Shown here: piece after piece, positions 10,345 to 21,325 of the stretch | Layout of the letters: the number at the start of each line of letters is the position of its first letter | Position numbering within the stretch: the first letter of the stretch is position 1 | Assembly: GCA_033557465.1 (NCBI GenBank) | Contig: CM066043.1 | Location: forward strand, 84,154,662-84,218,661 | Length of the DNA: 64,000 bases | Reading direction: 5' to 3' | From: Ichthyophis bannanicus | Lineage: Eukaryota > Chordata > Amphibia > Gymnophiona > Ichthyophiidae | Made by a program: the position numbers and the translations under genes | The notes under the pieces: model-generated | The model's database searches: none | What the model saw: the letters and a program-made list of their open reading frames with translations, nothing else | What the model was told of the DNA's origin: nothing

Positions 10345-11445
10345 GCAAATAAAGACCAGCAGGACTCATCTAGTCTGCCCAGTATAGTGTTTAGGGTTGT
10401 AGCTGCCATTTCATGCAGGTTATCCCCTCTGTTTTTTATGAAGCATGAAAGACATTTACATTTTGCTTTGAGCAGGAATGCTCCAAGTGCTATCTAGGGA
10501 TCCCTGTCTCTGTCCTATGCCTTTTTGAATTGCTGGCATGCCCTCCAGGCATCCACTACCCTGTCCATGACGAAGTATTTCCCGATGTTGCTTTTAAATG
10601 CTCCTCTTTTCAGCTTCATTTCATGTCCTTTAGCTTCCTAGGCTCAGTGTCTATGGATAAGGTTTTTTTTTTCATTAATACCTTTCAAATATTTAAACAT
10701 CTGTGTCATATCTCCCCTGTTCCCTCCTTTTTTCTGAGGTATACATATCCAGTTCTTCTAATCTCTTTTCTGGCACAAACTCCATATCATTTCTTCTGAA
10801 CCACTTCAGGTTTTTTATATCCTTAGCAAGATACGGTCTCCAAAACTGAATACAGTACTCCAAGTGAGACCTTACCAATGACCTGTACAGGCACATTATC
10901 ACCTCTTTCTTTTGGCTGGATATGCTCCTCTGAGGCTTAGCACCCTTCTTGCTCTGGCCATCACCTTGTCACATTGTTATGCCACCTTCAGATCCTCAAA
11001 AACTATCACCTTAAGGTCTTTCTCCTGGTCTGTGCACATCAGCTGCTCTCCCCTTAAAACATACTGCTCCTTTGTATTTCTGCATCACAGTGCATCCCTT
11101 CATGTTAACTCTTAGTTGCCATTCTTCTAATTTTTGTAGATCATTTCACATGTTGTCAGCTCCCTCTGGTGTGTCCACTCTATTTCAAATCTTTGGGTCA
11201 TCCACAAAAAGGCAAACATTTCCTTCTAACCCTTTGGCAATTTTGCTTGCAAAGATATTGAAAAAAATTGGTCCCAGTATAGATCCTTGAGGCACTCCAC
11301 TTATTACCTTGCTGTCTTCCAAGTGAATTCCATCTACCACTACCCACTGTCATCTGTCAGTCAACCAGTTACTAATCCAGTTCACCACCTTGAATCCTAA
11401 CTTCAGCCTGCTCAGTTTATTCATGAGCCTCCTATGAAGACTATA
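10345..11445 (-). mobile_element. CR1 LINE, family B, antisense
   Basis: The 3' end at 10345 begins with GATGGCAAATAAAGACCAGC, shared with 27065-27375. The minus strand then gives CR1 ORF2 pieces: RGRYDT/MYTSEKRREQ near 10740, MIMCLYRSLVRSHLEYCIQF near 10890, and further up a FVDDPKI-like remnant of the RT FADD box near 11200, followed by a VPQGSILGPIFFNIF-like segment around 11270. Several stops and frameshifts occur. The copy is a relic of a family distinct from A. Confidence 0.8.
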
Positions 11446-11454
11446 ATAATCCTG

Positions 11455-11875
11455 TTATCTTTATCTTTATTGTCATTTGATATACTGCCCTAGGCAGCAA
11501 GGCATCAGAGCGGTTTACAAAGATCTAAATTAAAAATAAGGAAAAGAACGCCAATCATATATAGGACAGGACAGAAAAGAAAGAGAGTGGAGAAGAGTAA
11601 TGGGCGGATGGGGAGGAGAGGAGAATAACTTAGACTAAGAAGGGAGCAAGCTAAGGGGGAGACTGCTCGGGGGGAAGGGGAGGGAAGGTCATAAGCCAAC
11701 TGAAACAGGTTTATTTTGAGCTGAGATTTGAACCAGAGAAAGGAGGTCTCTGCATGTAATGATACACACAAACACCACCAGCCTTCTTGCCTTGGCTCCA
11801 AATCATGAGAGAGTCCAGTCAAGCTGTCTTTCAAGAATGGTAGCAAAGAAGCATATGATAAAAGGTACAATGGCA
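11455..11875 (-). mobile_element. L2-like LINE 3' end, antisense
   Basis: From the plus strand, the tail TATTGTCATTTGATATACTG with AGAGCGGTTTACAAAGATCT (11470-11525) is the complement of an L2-type 3' stem. On the minus strand near 11720 an FKSQLKINLFQLAYDL segment matches the C-terminal end of L2/L3-like ORF2 proteins. Only the last part of the ORF and the 3' UTR survive. Confidence 0.68.
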
Positions 11876-12023
11876 TTTGATAGAATTATTCTAAATGCAA
11901 CAAAGGGTAATGGAAAATGAAAACAAAGTGACTTACTTCTGTCACTTTTTTACTTGCCACACAATTAAAGCCATTACGCTTATTCTTTAGATCATTCAAA
12001 AGTATTGTCTTTCCAGTTATTTA

Positions 12024-12515
12024 GAGTCCAATATTCAGTTGGGCAGGCTGTGTGCCCTTACGGTGCACAGCCCTGCCTGCCAACCCTTAAGCCTGGGCAT
12101 TCAATGCTGGGATCATATGCGGCCCTGGCATTGACTATCTGGGGATTTGCCACACATGCCGAAAGTTGCAGTAGCTATCCAGGCAGCAGCAGCAATATTG
12201 CATGTTGCCCAGTTAGCTCCTGCACCTTAAAGATAGGCAAGGGTTTTCCTCGCCTAGTTTTAAGGCGCAGATCACTAACTGGGCAGCGTGCAATATTGCT
12301 GCTGCCTGGTTAGCGCTTGTTGCCACCTCTGTTCTGCCCTGGAATGCCCCGACACACTCCAATGCTAACCAGATAGCATCTGGGTGAATAGTGGAGTTAG
12401 GAGGGGATTTTCAATGGCACTAACCATGTAAGTGCCATTGAATATCCCCATTTAAGGCATTTACATGGTTTATTAGGCTGTAAACCTTGTAAATACCTTT
12501 TTGAATATTGGGCCA
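12024..12515. mobile_element. multi-hairpin Harbinger-like element, subfamily 2
   Basis: The element is bounded by GAGTCCAATATTC on the left and GAATATTGGGCCA on the right (13-bp imperfect terminal inverted repeats), with TTA immediately outside both ends (12021-12023 and 12516-12518). The interior is built of hairpins, including GGGCAGGCTG...CAGCCCTGCC near 12050-12090 and CAGCAGCAATATTGCA...TGCAATATTGCTGCTG spanning 12185-12305. There is no coding region. It abuts the next element at 12519 with only TTA between them. Confidence 0.7.
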
Positions 12516-12518
12516 TTA

Positions 12519-13157
12519 GGGGTCTATTCCAAGCCATGAATAGCGGAGATGTACACCCTGTCTGGACATACATCCCCACTATTCGTTCCCCTTGCCATCC
12601 CCATGCAAGGCTCCCTGTATGAACAGTGGAGTTGTATGGGGAGCCTTAGATGGGGGTGGGCGGAAGGTAGAGTGAGGACGGGCCATCACCCTGGATGTAC
12701 AGGGCCGATTCTGAGGTTGGCCCTATATGTCTAGGATAGGCCAGTTAGACGGGGAACTTATTCCACCTCAGATGTGGAATAAGTCCTCCTGGACGCGGGG
12801 TAGCAGCGGCGGCCAGCAGGGACAAGACCGGGAGGCGTACAGGAGGTTCCCTGCATCTGGACCCTGTCCATGGGAGGCTGGATCGGGGGTCTTCGGAGGG
12901 AAAGGACAATCTCAGTGGCCGCTGGCATTGCGGCTCTGTAATCGAGCCATGGTGCCATGGCACTGTGGCTCCATTATGGAAAAAGGCTGAGTTAGCTGAG
13001 TATGTGACTGTGCGTGCGGCCGATCAGAATCGAGGCCAGCCTGAATGTCCAGGCCAGTAGATCTGATTCTGATACAGATCACAATTGGGTCTACTGCTGT
13101 ATGCCCCGATTCTGCCCAGCTGCATTAGGGGCTGGACGTCTAGAAGGGAATAGGCCA
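12519..13157 (-). mobile_element. multi-hairpin Harbinger-like element, subfamily 1
   Basis: The left end GGGGTCTATTCCAAGCCATG and an adjacent GAATAGCGGAGATG hairpin match the inverted form of the element at 5485-6120. GTACAGGGCC...GGCCCTATATGT and CTTATTCCACCT/ATGTGGAATAAG hairpins follow in the same order. The right end GGACGTCTAGAAGGGAATAG matches the GGACGTAGATCCCC-side terminus of the 59607-60223 copy, more diverged. It has no transposase. It is a diverged 640-bp relative inserted next to the 12024-12515 element. Confidence 0.7.
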
Positions 13158-13484
13158 GAGGATCACATTTCTGTGACAATGGCAACAACACTACATTTAA
13201 ACTGCGCAGAAGAAAGGCCTGGCAATCTACTTTCGTATCTTGCCAGGAAAACCCAGTGGATAGTCCCAACAAAACAAATTGCACCATAGTGCTGGAAGAT
13301 GAGACCCCCAGGTGGGAAGGAACTAAAAAGGCTACTGGGGAAGAGCAGAAGACTTTTCAGAGTAAAGTCAGCAATTATAATGTGATTGGATCAAAGCTCT
13401 TGGGACATCTGACTGCTGATGTAGCTGCGCATGAACTGAGAGTCAGAAGCTGCAAAGATGTCATACATATTGGGACATGAAACA

Positions 13485-13943
13485 TACAAAGCATGAACCA
13501 AGGAAGTTGGAGGTGGTCAAGATTGAAATGGACCGTGTGCAACTGGATTTGGTTGGGTGTTAGCGAACTGAAATGGACTGGAATCGGGCACTTTGCATCA
13601 GATCACATGGTCTACTATGCTGGAAATGAAAGACAAAGAAGAAATGGTGTTACATTTATAATCAAGAAGAAACTTGCAAGAACTGTGATGAAATACAATG
13701 CAGTCAGTGAACACTTTATTTCTATTCGTCTATGAGGAATGCCTATCAAAATAACTATAATTCCCGTATATGCCCCAACAACAGCTACAGAAGAGAATGA
13801 AATTGTTGAGTTCTATGAACAAATGCAAGCTGAAATTGACAGAACATGCAAACAGTATATCCTGATAGTCATGGGTGACTGGAACGCAAAAGGCAAAAAA
13901 GAAGGCAAAATGGTTGCAAAATGTGGACTTGGCAACAGAAATT
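13485..13943 (+). pseudogene. RTE/BovB endonuclease domain (N-terminal half)
   Basis: Two adjoining frames, separated by a stop near 13733, together give an apurinic-endonuclease-like domain. They contain a MNQGS start region, GVSELKWTGIGHFASD, RNGVTFIIKKKLA, then IIPVYAPTTATEE and ILIVMGDWNAKG. In this family GDxNA carries catalytic metal and phosphate contacts, and YAPT is a conserved core strand. The domain nicks target DNA for target-primed reverse transcription. It is broken by the L1 insertion at 13959 just after GDWNAK and continues at 16242 with RLIEFCKTNDLFISNT. Confidence 0.82.
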
Positions 13944-13958
13944 AAGCTGGAGAAAGAC

Positions 13959-16226
13959 GGGGGGCGGAGCCTGATGTCCAGCGGGTAGGACGCTTTGCGT
14001 TGAAGCTCCGGAGAGGCCTACTTAGAATCCTGACTTAATACCTATATAAACTTACTATTTTGCTCCGAGCTGACCGGGGTACCTCGGGGGGGATGGCGGC
14101 CCACAAACCAGCGCACTTGGACTTCGGGTCTCCTTCCTTTTCTCACGGAAAACGTTCCAAAACAGAGGTGTCCTCTCCACAGAAGATGGTCCCACTTCGT
14201 GAAAACCCCGCATTGCACCTGGAGATTTTGGAGGAAATACGCGGCGTGAAGGAATTGGTGCAGTCCAATGGTGAAGCGCTTCGAGCCATGCGAGAAGACT
14301 TTGGAGTGCTCCAGGACCGACTTGAAAGTCTTTCATTACGGCAGGACAATATGGCGGGGGTCCTCGATTCGCACGAGGCGCGCTTGGGCAAACTGGATGA
14401 GGCTGAGCGCCAGATACAGAATCTTCAAAAGGAGTTAGAAGATAGTAATAATCGAGCCCGTCGCAACAATGTGAGGCTCCTCGGAATACCGGAGGGGGTG
14501 GAAGCAGGAGATATAAGAGAATTCTTGCTCAAAACTCTTCCCTCCCTGCTGAAGATTACTTTTCACAGAGAACTGGAAATCGATCGAGCACATCGTGTTC
14601 CTGCCCACATGGCGCCCAACCGTACGACCCCCCGGCCTATTATTTTTAGCTTGCTACGCTATCAGCAAGTGGAACAAATTTTACATGTTGCTCGAGCGAA
14701 TCATCATTTGGAATTTGAAGGCCGTAAGATCTCCTTCTTTCCTGATTTGGCAAAGCCTACCGCTGACCGTCGGAAGAAACTCCTTGCTTTTCGCCCTCGA
14801 CTTCAACAGCTACAGGCTCGCTTTGGCCTGTTGTATCCGGCTAAGCTCCGAGTGACTCTCCACAACCAAACCAGGACGTTCGAAGATCCTGATCTACTAT
14901 CAACATTTTTAGACTCCAAAGAAGCAGAGCAGATGCGCTAATCCCGAATCATGGACTTTTATCAGCCGGTTCTATCCGCCATTTTGAAGGGCCCGATGTG
15001 GCGGTCATAGCCAAGCACAGAAATTGCCTGGACTTTCTTTCTTTCTCCATATGACTTTTGTTCTTTTGGTCTCCTATCCCTTCATGATATGTGCCTCGGT
15101 CGGATTCGGAGCACGCACAGTCCTACAGTTATGTGTTTTATTTCAATTTCGGCCTTCTCTGGGGTTTCTCCCCGCAGACACATGGTCGCCAGTAATTTTG
15201 GGGTTTTGCTTCTCCTCTACCGTACTGCGGTTTACTTTGTTAATGTGGGGCGCTTCATTGTATTGTATTAGCTTATTTTCTGTGTCATGTGTACAGCTAG
15301 ATACAGTCAGTTTGGGGGACATAGTGAAATTATGTGTGCTATCATGCTCAGAATCTTAAATTTCCTGTTTGGCCTTATGTAAAATCTAATCATTCACCGT
15401 CAACGGCATTAATGGTCCACTCCTCGGAGGGTGGATGGGCCTGTGTGTACCTAGAGGTTGGAGATAGTGAATTCACGTGTACTTGCATTATGCCCTGAAT
15501 GTGGACAACCCTGCTTACTATGCCAGTATTGCGCAGTTGGCCTTGGCCTCTCCTAGTGCTCCATTGATGCTTAGTGGGGATTTTCCTCAGTGTTCCCTCG
15601 CTCTGATCTTCTCAAACACGGTCCTCGTTGGTTGGAAGCTCCAGTACCGAGTTGACCTGTGTGGCTAGATATAGAAGCGGGCCTGTGCAACCGATTCCTC
15701 TTACCTTTCTCCCTGGTCCTAGTTGCGGGGATCCCCTCTCTCCCAAAACTGGCTTATCTCCTTTCGAACTTTATGCTTGGCATTGCTATCTCCCTACCAA
15801 AGTAATACTGAACACTAGCTCCCACTTGAGCCTCAATGACTGGTGGAATCATGTTTGTCCTTGCAGTAAATATGAACAAATACTTCGACTGTTTCGCTTC
15901 CTCCATTCAGACTCCTTTTCATTGGTCTCAATGGATGATGCTCAATGACTATGTACATTTTGCTAAATGCTCTCATCTGACTGTCTAACTTTGTATATGT
16001 CTCTGTTCCATGATCATGCTGTATTGTAGATACTTTTTTTGATTGTTTGATGTATAATCACTGTTAATTGGAAGCGCTCACATCCTGATGTAATCGGGTA
16101 GAGAAGAAGCATTGGGGTGGGGGGTAATGGGTTTACTTTTCCTTATTGTATACTTGTTTTGTCTCTTTTGGTGTGTTGTTTCTTTTGTTTGTTGCAAAAT
16201 GAAAATAAATGTTTCAAAAAAAAAAA
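13959..16226 (+). mobile_element. L1-type LINE with ORF1 and only the end of ORF2, TSD intact
   Basis: The 5' end is GGGGGGCGGAGCCTGATG, shared with the L1 at 34205. Then come a short 5' UTR, ORF1 (14093-14941), a 3' region whose only ORF2 remnant is WWNHVCPCSKYEQILRLF near 15850, and a tail AAATAAATGTTTC followed by poly(A) at 16216. Identical 15-bp flanks AAGCTGGAGAAAGAC at 13944-13958 and 16227-16241 prove insertion into the RTE element. Roughly the whole of ORF2 is missing internally, so the copy needed another L1 for mobilisation. Confidence 0.9.
14093..14941 (+). CDS. L1 ORF1 protein (RNA-binding chaperone)
   Basis: A 282-residue intact frame starting at the ATG in GGGGGGATGGCGGC. I chose this start because the longer frame opens only with TTG. 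The first 45 residues are basic and Ser-rich, then residues 55-135 form a heptad-like coiled coil (EILEEIRGVKELVQS, QIQNLQKELEDSNN). This is followed by NNRARRNNVRLLGIPEG, the signature opening of the L1 RRM domain, a RAHRVPA segment and the C-terminal FPDLAKPTADRRK/RFGLLYPAKLRVTL domain. L1 ORF1p trimerises and coats its own RNA in cytoplasmic particles. Length is at the low end for vertebrate ORF1p. The lack of stops suggests a fairly recent insertion. Confidence 0.9.
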   Translation: MAAHKPAHLDFGSPSFSHGKRSKTEVSSPQKMVPLRENPALHLEILEEIRGVKELVQSNGEALRAMREDFGVLQDRLESLSLRQDNMAGVLDSHEARLGKLDEAERQIQNLQKELEDSNNRARRNNVRLLGIPEGVEAGDIREFLLKTLPSLLKITFHRELEIDRAHRVPAHMAPNRTTPRPIIFSLLRYQQVEQILHVARANHHLEFEGRKISFFPDLAKPTADRRKKLLAFRPRLQQLQARFGLLYPAKLRVTLHNQTRTFEDPDLLSTFLDSKEAEQMR

Positions 16227-17053
16227 AAGCTGGAGAAAGACTGATAGAATTCTGCAAGACCAACGATCTGTTCATCTCAAACACCTTCTTCCAGCAACAC
16301 AAGCAGCAACTGTATATATGGACTTAACCCAATGAATTGTACTGAAATCAAATTGACTACATCTGTGGAAGTCAGCGATGGAAATGCTCTATAACATCAA
16401 CAAAGACAAAACCTGGAGCTGACTGTGGTACAGATCACCAACTACTAGTGTGAAAACTCAAGCTAAAGTTGGAAAAGAGCAAGCCACTCATGAATGTAGC
16501 AAAATATGACCTTGAGATTATACCACTGGAATTTAAAGATTGTCTGCAAAATTGATTTGCTGCTTTAGATACAAATGACAGAGCTTCAGAAGAGTTATGG
16601 GATGACATCAAGAAGGTTGTGTTGGAAGAAAGTGAGAAGTCTCTACAAAAGGTGAAAAAGCAAAAACAGCCAAAATGGATGACCAAAGAAACTTTGAAAA
16701 TTGCCCAGAAACGCAGAGAAGCTAAAGCCAGAGGAGAAAGAAAGGCAATCACATAACTCAACAGAGATTTCCAACGTGCAGCAAGACAAGACGAGGAGAA
16801 GTACTACAATGACGCATGCAAGGAAATGGAAGGAGAAACTATTAGAGGAAGAACAAGATCTGCTTTCCTAAAGCTACGAGAGTTAAAGAAAAAATTCCAG
16901 CCTCGAATTGGAATGTTGAAAGATGCTCAAGGATCTATGTAGAATGATGATGAGGAGATCAAGAAAAGGTGGAAAGAATATACAGAGATTTTATATGATA
17001 AAGATCAAGAGGACCAATAGCCATTTCAACCTATAACTTATGTTCCGGAATCA

Positions 17054-18210
17054 TTGGTAATGAAAGAAGATGCCGAAGCAACATTGAAAGTCATGACTGT
17101 ATCACAGAACAAAGCACCAGGCATTGATAGCATTCCCATAGAAGTATTACAGAAATCTGATGCAGCTGTTACCATACTTAGAAGGCTCTACCAGGAAATT
17201 TGGAAAATAACATCATGGCCAACTGGCTGGAAAAGATCTGTGATTATACCAATACTAAAGAAAGGTGATCCAACTAACTGTGGAAATTATCACACAATCG
17301 CTCTGATCCCACATGCCAGCAAGATTCTACTGAAGATTATTCAACAGAGACTACAACCATACCTGGAACGAGAACTACCTGAAGAGCAAGCAGGGTTCAG
17401 GAAAGGGCAAGGAACGGGAGACATCATCGCAGATATGAGATGGATCCTTGAAAGGACAAAAGAATACCAAAAGGATATCTATTTGTACTTTGTTTACACA
17501 GTCAAAAGCCTTGCTGTAGTCAATGAGAAACTCTGGGCCACATTAAGAAGCATGGTATATCAGAACACCTGATTGTTCTCTTCACAACCTTTACATTGAT
17601 CAAGAAGCAACAGTTTAAATGGAACAGGGAGAAACAGAATGGCTTAAAATCAGCAAAGGTGTATGACGAGGCTGCATACTTTCCACCTACCTGTTTAATT
17701 TATATGCAGAACAAATCATCAGAGAATCAGGATTGTATGAAGATAACAGAGGTGTGAAGATTGGTGGATACCACATTACTTGCTGAAAGTGAAGATGATC
17801 TGAAACATTTGCTTCTCAAGATCAAGGAACATAGTCTTAAAATGGGCCTGCACCTTAATGTAAAGAAGACAAAGATCTTGACAACTGGCAAAATCAGTAA
17901 GTTTATCATTGATAGAGAAGAAATTGAAATCGTGGACAACTTTAACCTATTTGAATCAACTCAATAAAAAAGCAACAAGCAGTTAAGAAATCCAATGACT
18001 CATTGCTCTTGGGAGAATGGCTATGAAGGACCTTGACAAGATTCTCAAGAGCAGAGATGTGTCTTTCCATATTCAATGTTTCAAGCCATGGCATTTTCAA
18101 TAATGGATGCGAACGTTGGACAGTGAAAAAGAGACAGGAAGAAAATTGATGCCTTTGAATTATGGTGCTGGTGATGAATACTGTGTATACCATGGACTGC
18201 CCGAAGAACA
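17054..18210 (+). pseudogene. RTE/BovB reverse transcriptase domain with the catalytic YADD deleted
   Basis: The frame at 17054-17572 holds NKAPGIDSIPIEVL, GWKRSVIIPILKKGDP, SKILLKIIQQRLQPYLE and EEQAGFRKGQGTGDII, the RT fingers and motif 1-2 region. After frameshifts, the palm region reads GETEWLKISKG near 17640 and LSTYLFNLYAEQIIRESG near 17690. The sequence then jumps from GVKIGGYHIT to LLAESEDDLKHLLLKIKE at about 17775. Family members normally carry NLRYADDTT there, so about 25-30 bases including the polymerase aspartates are missing. The copy cannot encode a working polymerase. Confidence 0.8.
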
Positions 18211-19624
18211 AACCAGTCAGTAGTAGAGGAGATCAAACCTAAGCGTTCTTTAGAAGCTCAGATGACAAGACTTTGACTTTCAAACTTTGGAGAGAGATTA
18301 GAGAAAAACATCATACTTGGAAAGTAGAAAATAAACACAAAACAGGAAGGACAGGAATGAGATGGATTGATACAGTAACAGCAGCTATGGCTGCCAGTCT
18401 GTCAACAATAAGCCGTCTGACTGAAGACTGAACATAATTTAGGATAACTATCCAGAGGGTCGCCATGAGTCAACACCGACTCAATAGCACTTAACAACAG
18501 TACAGTTTTACTGTGTATGTTATCTGAAATCTAAATTTCAAAAGTCTGCAATATCATCCCCATACTTATTGTCAAAATTCAGAGGCTTCTGGTGAGAGTT
18601 TTGGTGTCTTTGATGGGATCCATAGTCAGGGGCGGCTCAAGGGGGGTGCGGGGCCATGCGCGGAGATTCGGTGCGGGGCCTCATTTGCAAAAGTGGCCTT
18701 ATTTGCATAAATATTTCCATAATGTTACCATATACTAACTTTTAGTAAACATGTCTCTTAATGAGTGTATGGATAAAGAAAGACTAAAAGATTTATACAT
18801 TACTATAATCCAGTGCCAACCGCCAGGCACATTAGGAACTACTACAAACGCTGCCCATTTAGAACCCATAGCAAACCCGCCGTATCCTGACAGCATTACC
18901 AGGACTCACAAACCATACCCTACCTATCAAAAGGCAACACTGCAAATATTAAACCAATACATTTCAGAGAATACTGGGGAAAGAGAACAAGTGGCAATGT
19001 CAAATAGGAATTACATAAACAGAATACCTCAGCTCAGTTACACATGCAGAACACAGAACATCACCAAACAAGGAATCACAATTCAGAAACAGGAAGGCAA
19101 TAATTAAACTGGGAACCCCAAAAGCCAAACTTGGAATGTACAACAACATTGTAGAAATAAAACTATAAATTAATTTCCTCTTGTACCAAACAAAGCGCAG
19201 ACGTTAATGATGCACATTTTCCAGAGCTTTCATATTCCAATTAATAAATTCAAAATAAAGAGATCTTTCTACCTTTTGTGCATTTTTTCAGTTGCAATTG
19301 CTCCAGCCACTTTCTTCTGGTTTCTTCATGTTTTCTGCTAACTCTCCCTGTCCATTTGTCCTTTCTTCTCTCTTCTAGTTTTTTTTCCATTCTCTCTCTC
19401 TACATCTGCTTTAACATACTAATCTTTCTCCTTTTGCTCTTCCCTCATTCCTATTTCATCCACACAAATTTTACCCCTCCATCCTCAATCCCCACTTACT
19501 CTTCCAATACCCGGCCAATTGTAGATTTTTCATCCCTACCACACAAAATATTTTCCCCTCTCCATTTTACTCTCCCAGCCCCATCCCATTCTAATCCTCC
19601 CCCAACATCAGCTCCCTTCTAGTT

Positions 19625-19857
19625 CCAGTCTCACCGAGCATCCATTCCCTTCTAGTCCCTGCATCAGCCCATTTCCAGTCCTAGCCCCCCATCAGCCCAT
19701 TTCCAGTCCTAGCCCCCCATCAGCCCATTTCAAGTCCTAGCTCCCCCATCCATTTCCAGTCCGAGTCCCACCATCAGCCCATGTCAAATCCTAGCTCCCC
19801 TCCACTCAGCCCAATTCCAGTCCAAGCCCCCCCATGAGCCTACTTCCACTTCTAGTT
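19625..19857 (+). repeat. minisatellite, left block of the hAT element
   Basis: About eight degenerate units of the form CCCATTTCCAGTCCTAGCCC, period roughly 25-30 bases. The block is continuous in composition with 22125-23205 and was split by the CR1 insertion. Confidence 0.85.
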
Positions 19858-19882
19858 CCTAGATGAAATAAATGACTGCTTC

Positions 19883-20389
19883 TTGGAGCAGCTGGTTGAT
19901 GAACCGACCAGAGGGGAAGCCATATTAGACCTAGTCCTTAGTGGAACACCAGATCTAGTACAAGAGATAAGGGTGTTGGGGCCACTTGGCAATAGTGATC
20001 ATAGCATGATCGCCTTTGATTTAATTAGTGGAGGAGACTATGATAAAATGAGGAAAACAGTTAAGAAAAAACTAAAAGGAGCAGTTGCGAAGGTTAAAGA
20101 CGTACATCAAGCTTGGGTGTTGTTGAAAAATACTATCTTGGAAGCCCAGACCAGCTGTATTCCACGCTTTAAGAAAAGTGGAAGGAAGTCCAAAAAACTG
20201 CCAGCATGGTTTAAAGGTGAGGTCAGAGAGGCTGCTGTTGCCAAAAAAGCATCTTTCAGGAAATGGAAAAAAGAGCCAAACGACGAAACCTGGAAACAGC
20301 ACAAGCACTGGCAAGTCAAATGCAAGGCATTGATAAGGCAGGCAAAGAGAGAATTTGAGAAGAAGCTTGCTGCGGAAGCAAAAACGTGA
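19883..20389 (+). pseudogene. CR1 ORF2: endonuclease C-terminus and linker
   Basis: A frame of about 168 codons. LVDEPTRGEAILDLVLSG and LGNSDHSMIAFDLI near residues 3-55 are the end of the APE-like endonuclease; SDHSMI holds the conserved catalytic Asp-His pair. The following K/R-rich linker (KKLPAWFKGEVREAAVAKK, REFEKKLAAEAK) is usual before the RT. A stop at 20387 (TGA) ends the frame, which would otherwise continue through NKDLFKYIRSKKP into the next segment. The domain makes the first-strand nick during integration. Confidence 0.85.
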
Positions 20390-20428
20390 AATAAAGACCT
20401 TTTCAAGTACATTCGTAGCAAAAAACCT

Positions 20429-21325
20429 GTGAGAGAGTCAGTTGGTCCATTAGATGATAAAGGGGTTAAAGGAGCACTAAGAGGCGACAAGGCGATAGCG
20501 GAGAGACTGAATGAATTCTTTGCTTCGGTCTTTACTGAGGAAGATGTAGGGATGTTACCCATGACTGAAGTGGTATTTAAAGGTGCGGAAGAATTGAAGG
20601 AAATATCGATACATCGGGAAGATGTCTTACAACTATTAGATAAACTGAAGAGTAGCAAATCACCTGGGCCAGATGGTATACATCCACGGGTGTTGAAAGA
20701 ACTGAAATATGAGATTGCAGAACTGCTATCAGTAATCTGTGAACTATCATTAAAATCATATCTAATACCTGAAGATTGGAGGATCGCCAATGTAACACCA
20801 ATTTTTAAAAAGGGTTCCAGGGGTGATCCGGGAAACTACAGACCGGTGAGCCTGACGTCAGTACCGGGAAAAATGGTAGAAACCATCATAAAGAATAAAA
20901 TTACTCAGCATGTAGATAGTCACAACCTAATGGGAGACAGCCAACATGGCTTTAGACAAGGAAGATCTTGTCTTACTAATCTGTTATGTTTTTTTGAAGG
21001 AGTGAATAAACAGGTGGACAAGGTGAGTCGGTTGATATTGTGTATCTGGACTTTCAGAAAGCCTTTGACAAGGTCCCTCATCAGAGACTTTTGGCAAAAC
21101 TAAAGAGTCATGGGATAGGAGGCAGTGTACTATTGTGGATCAGGAACTGGTTAAAAGATAGAAAGCAGAAGGTAGGGCTAAATGGCCAATTTTCCCAATG
21201 GAGAAAGGTGAATAGTGGTGTACCCCAGGGATCTGTGCTGGGTCCGCTGCTTTTTGACATATTCATAAATGACCTGGAAAGTGGAATAACTATGGTTACA
21301 CGATGCAAGGTTCCACATTAGGAAC
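20429..21325 (+). pseudogene. CR1 ORF2: RT domain, 5' part, lacking the FADD box
   Basis: The segment contains LNEFFASVFTEEDVG, SSKSPGPDGIHPRVLKELK, EDWRIANVTPIFKKGSRGDP, NYRPVSLTSVPGKMVETIIK and QHGFRQGRSCLTNLL. A frameshift at about 21040 leads to [20 protein letters not shown] (RT motif A) and [20 protein letters not shown] (motif B). At about 21295 the frame passes directly from NDLESGI to a CKVPH remnant and then EKDLGVIV. The normal intervening stretch with F-A-D-D and the thumb start is absent, so the copy lacks two catalytic aspartates. Confidence 0.88.

Larger units (their letters stand above)
13160..18515 (+). mobile_element. near-full-length RTE/BovB-type LINE, interrupted by an L1
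   Basis: Excluding the nested L1 (13959-16241 with one duplication copy) the element is about 3.07 kb, close to the usual BovB length. It starts with the AAGGCCTGGCAATCTACTTT motif at 13213 and encodes an endonuclease then an RT. The C-terminal region is recognisable as CERWTVKKRQ (18108) and PWTARRTNQS (18190). It ends with GGTCGCCATGAGTCAACACC at 18460, the characteristic RTE/BovB 3' end, and an ACAACAG tail. Stops and small deletions throughout show it is an old inactive copy. Confidence 0.85.

Noticed and set aside
18751..19107. 118-codon frame in the hAT element as a transposase
   Set aside because: No BED finger, catalytic block or hATC motif; the related sequence at 53.2 kb does not preserve the frame.
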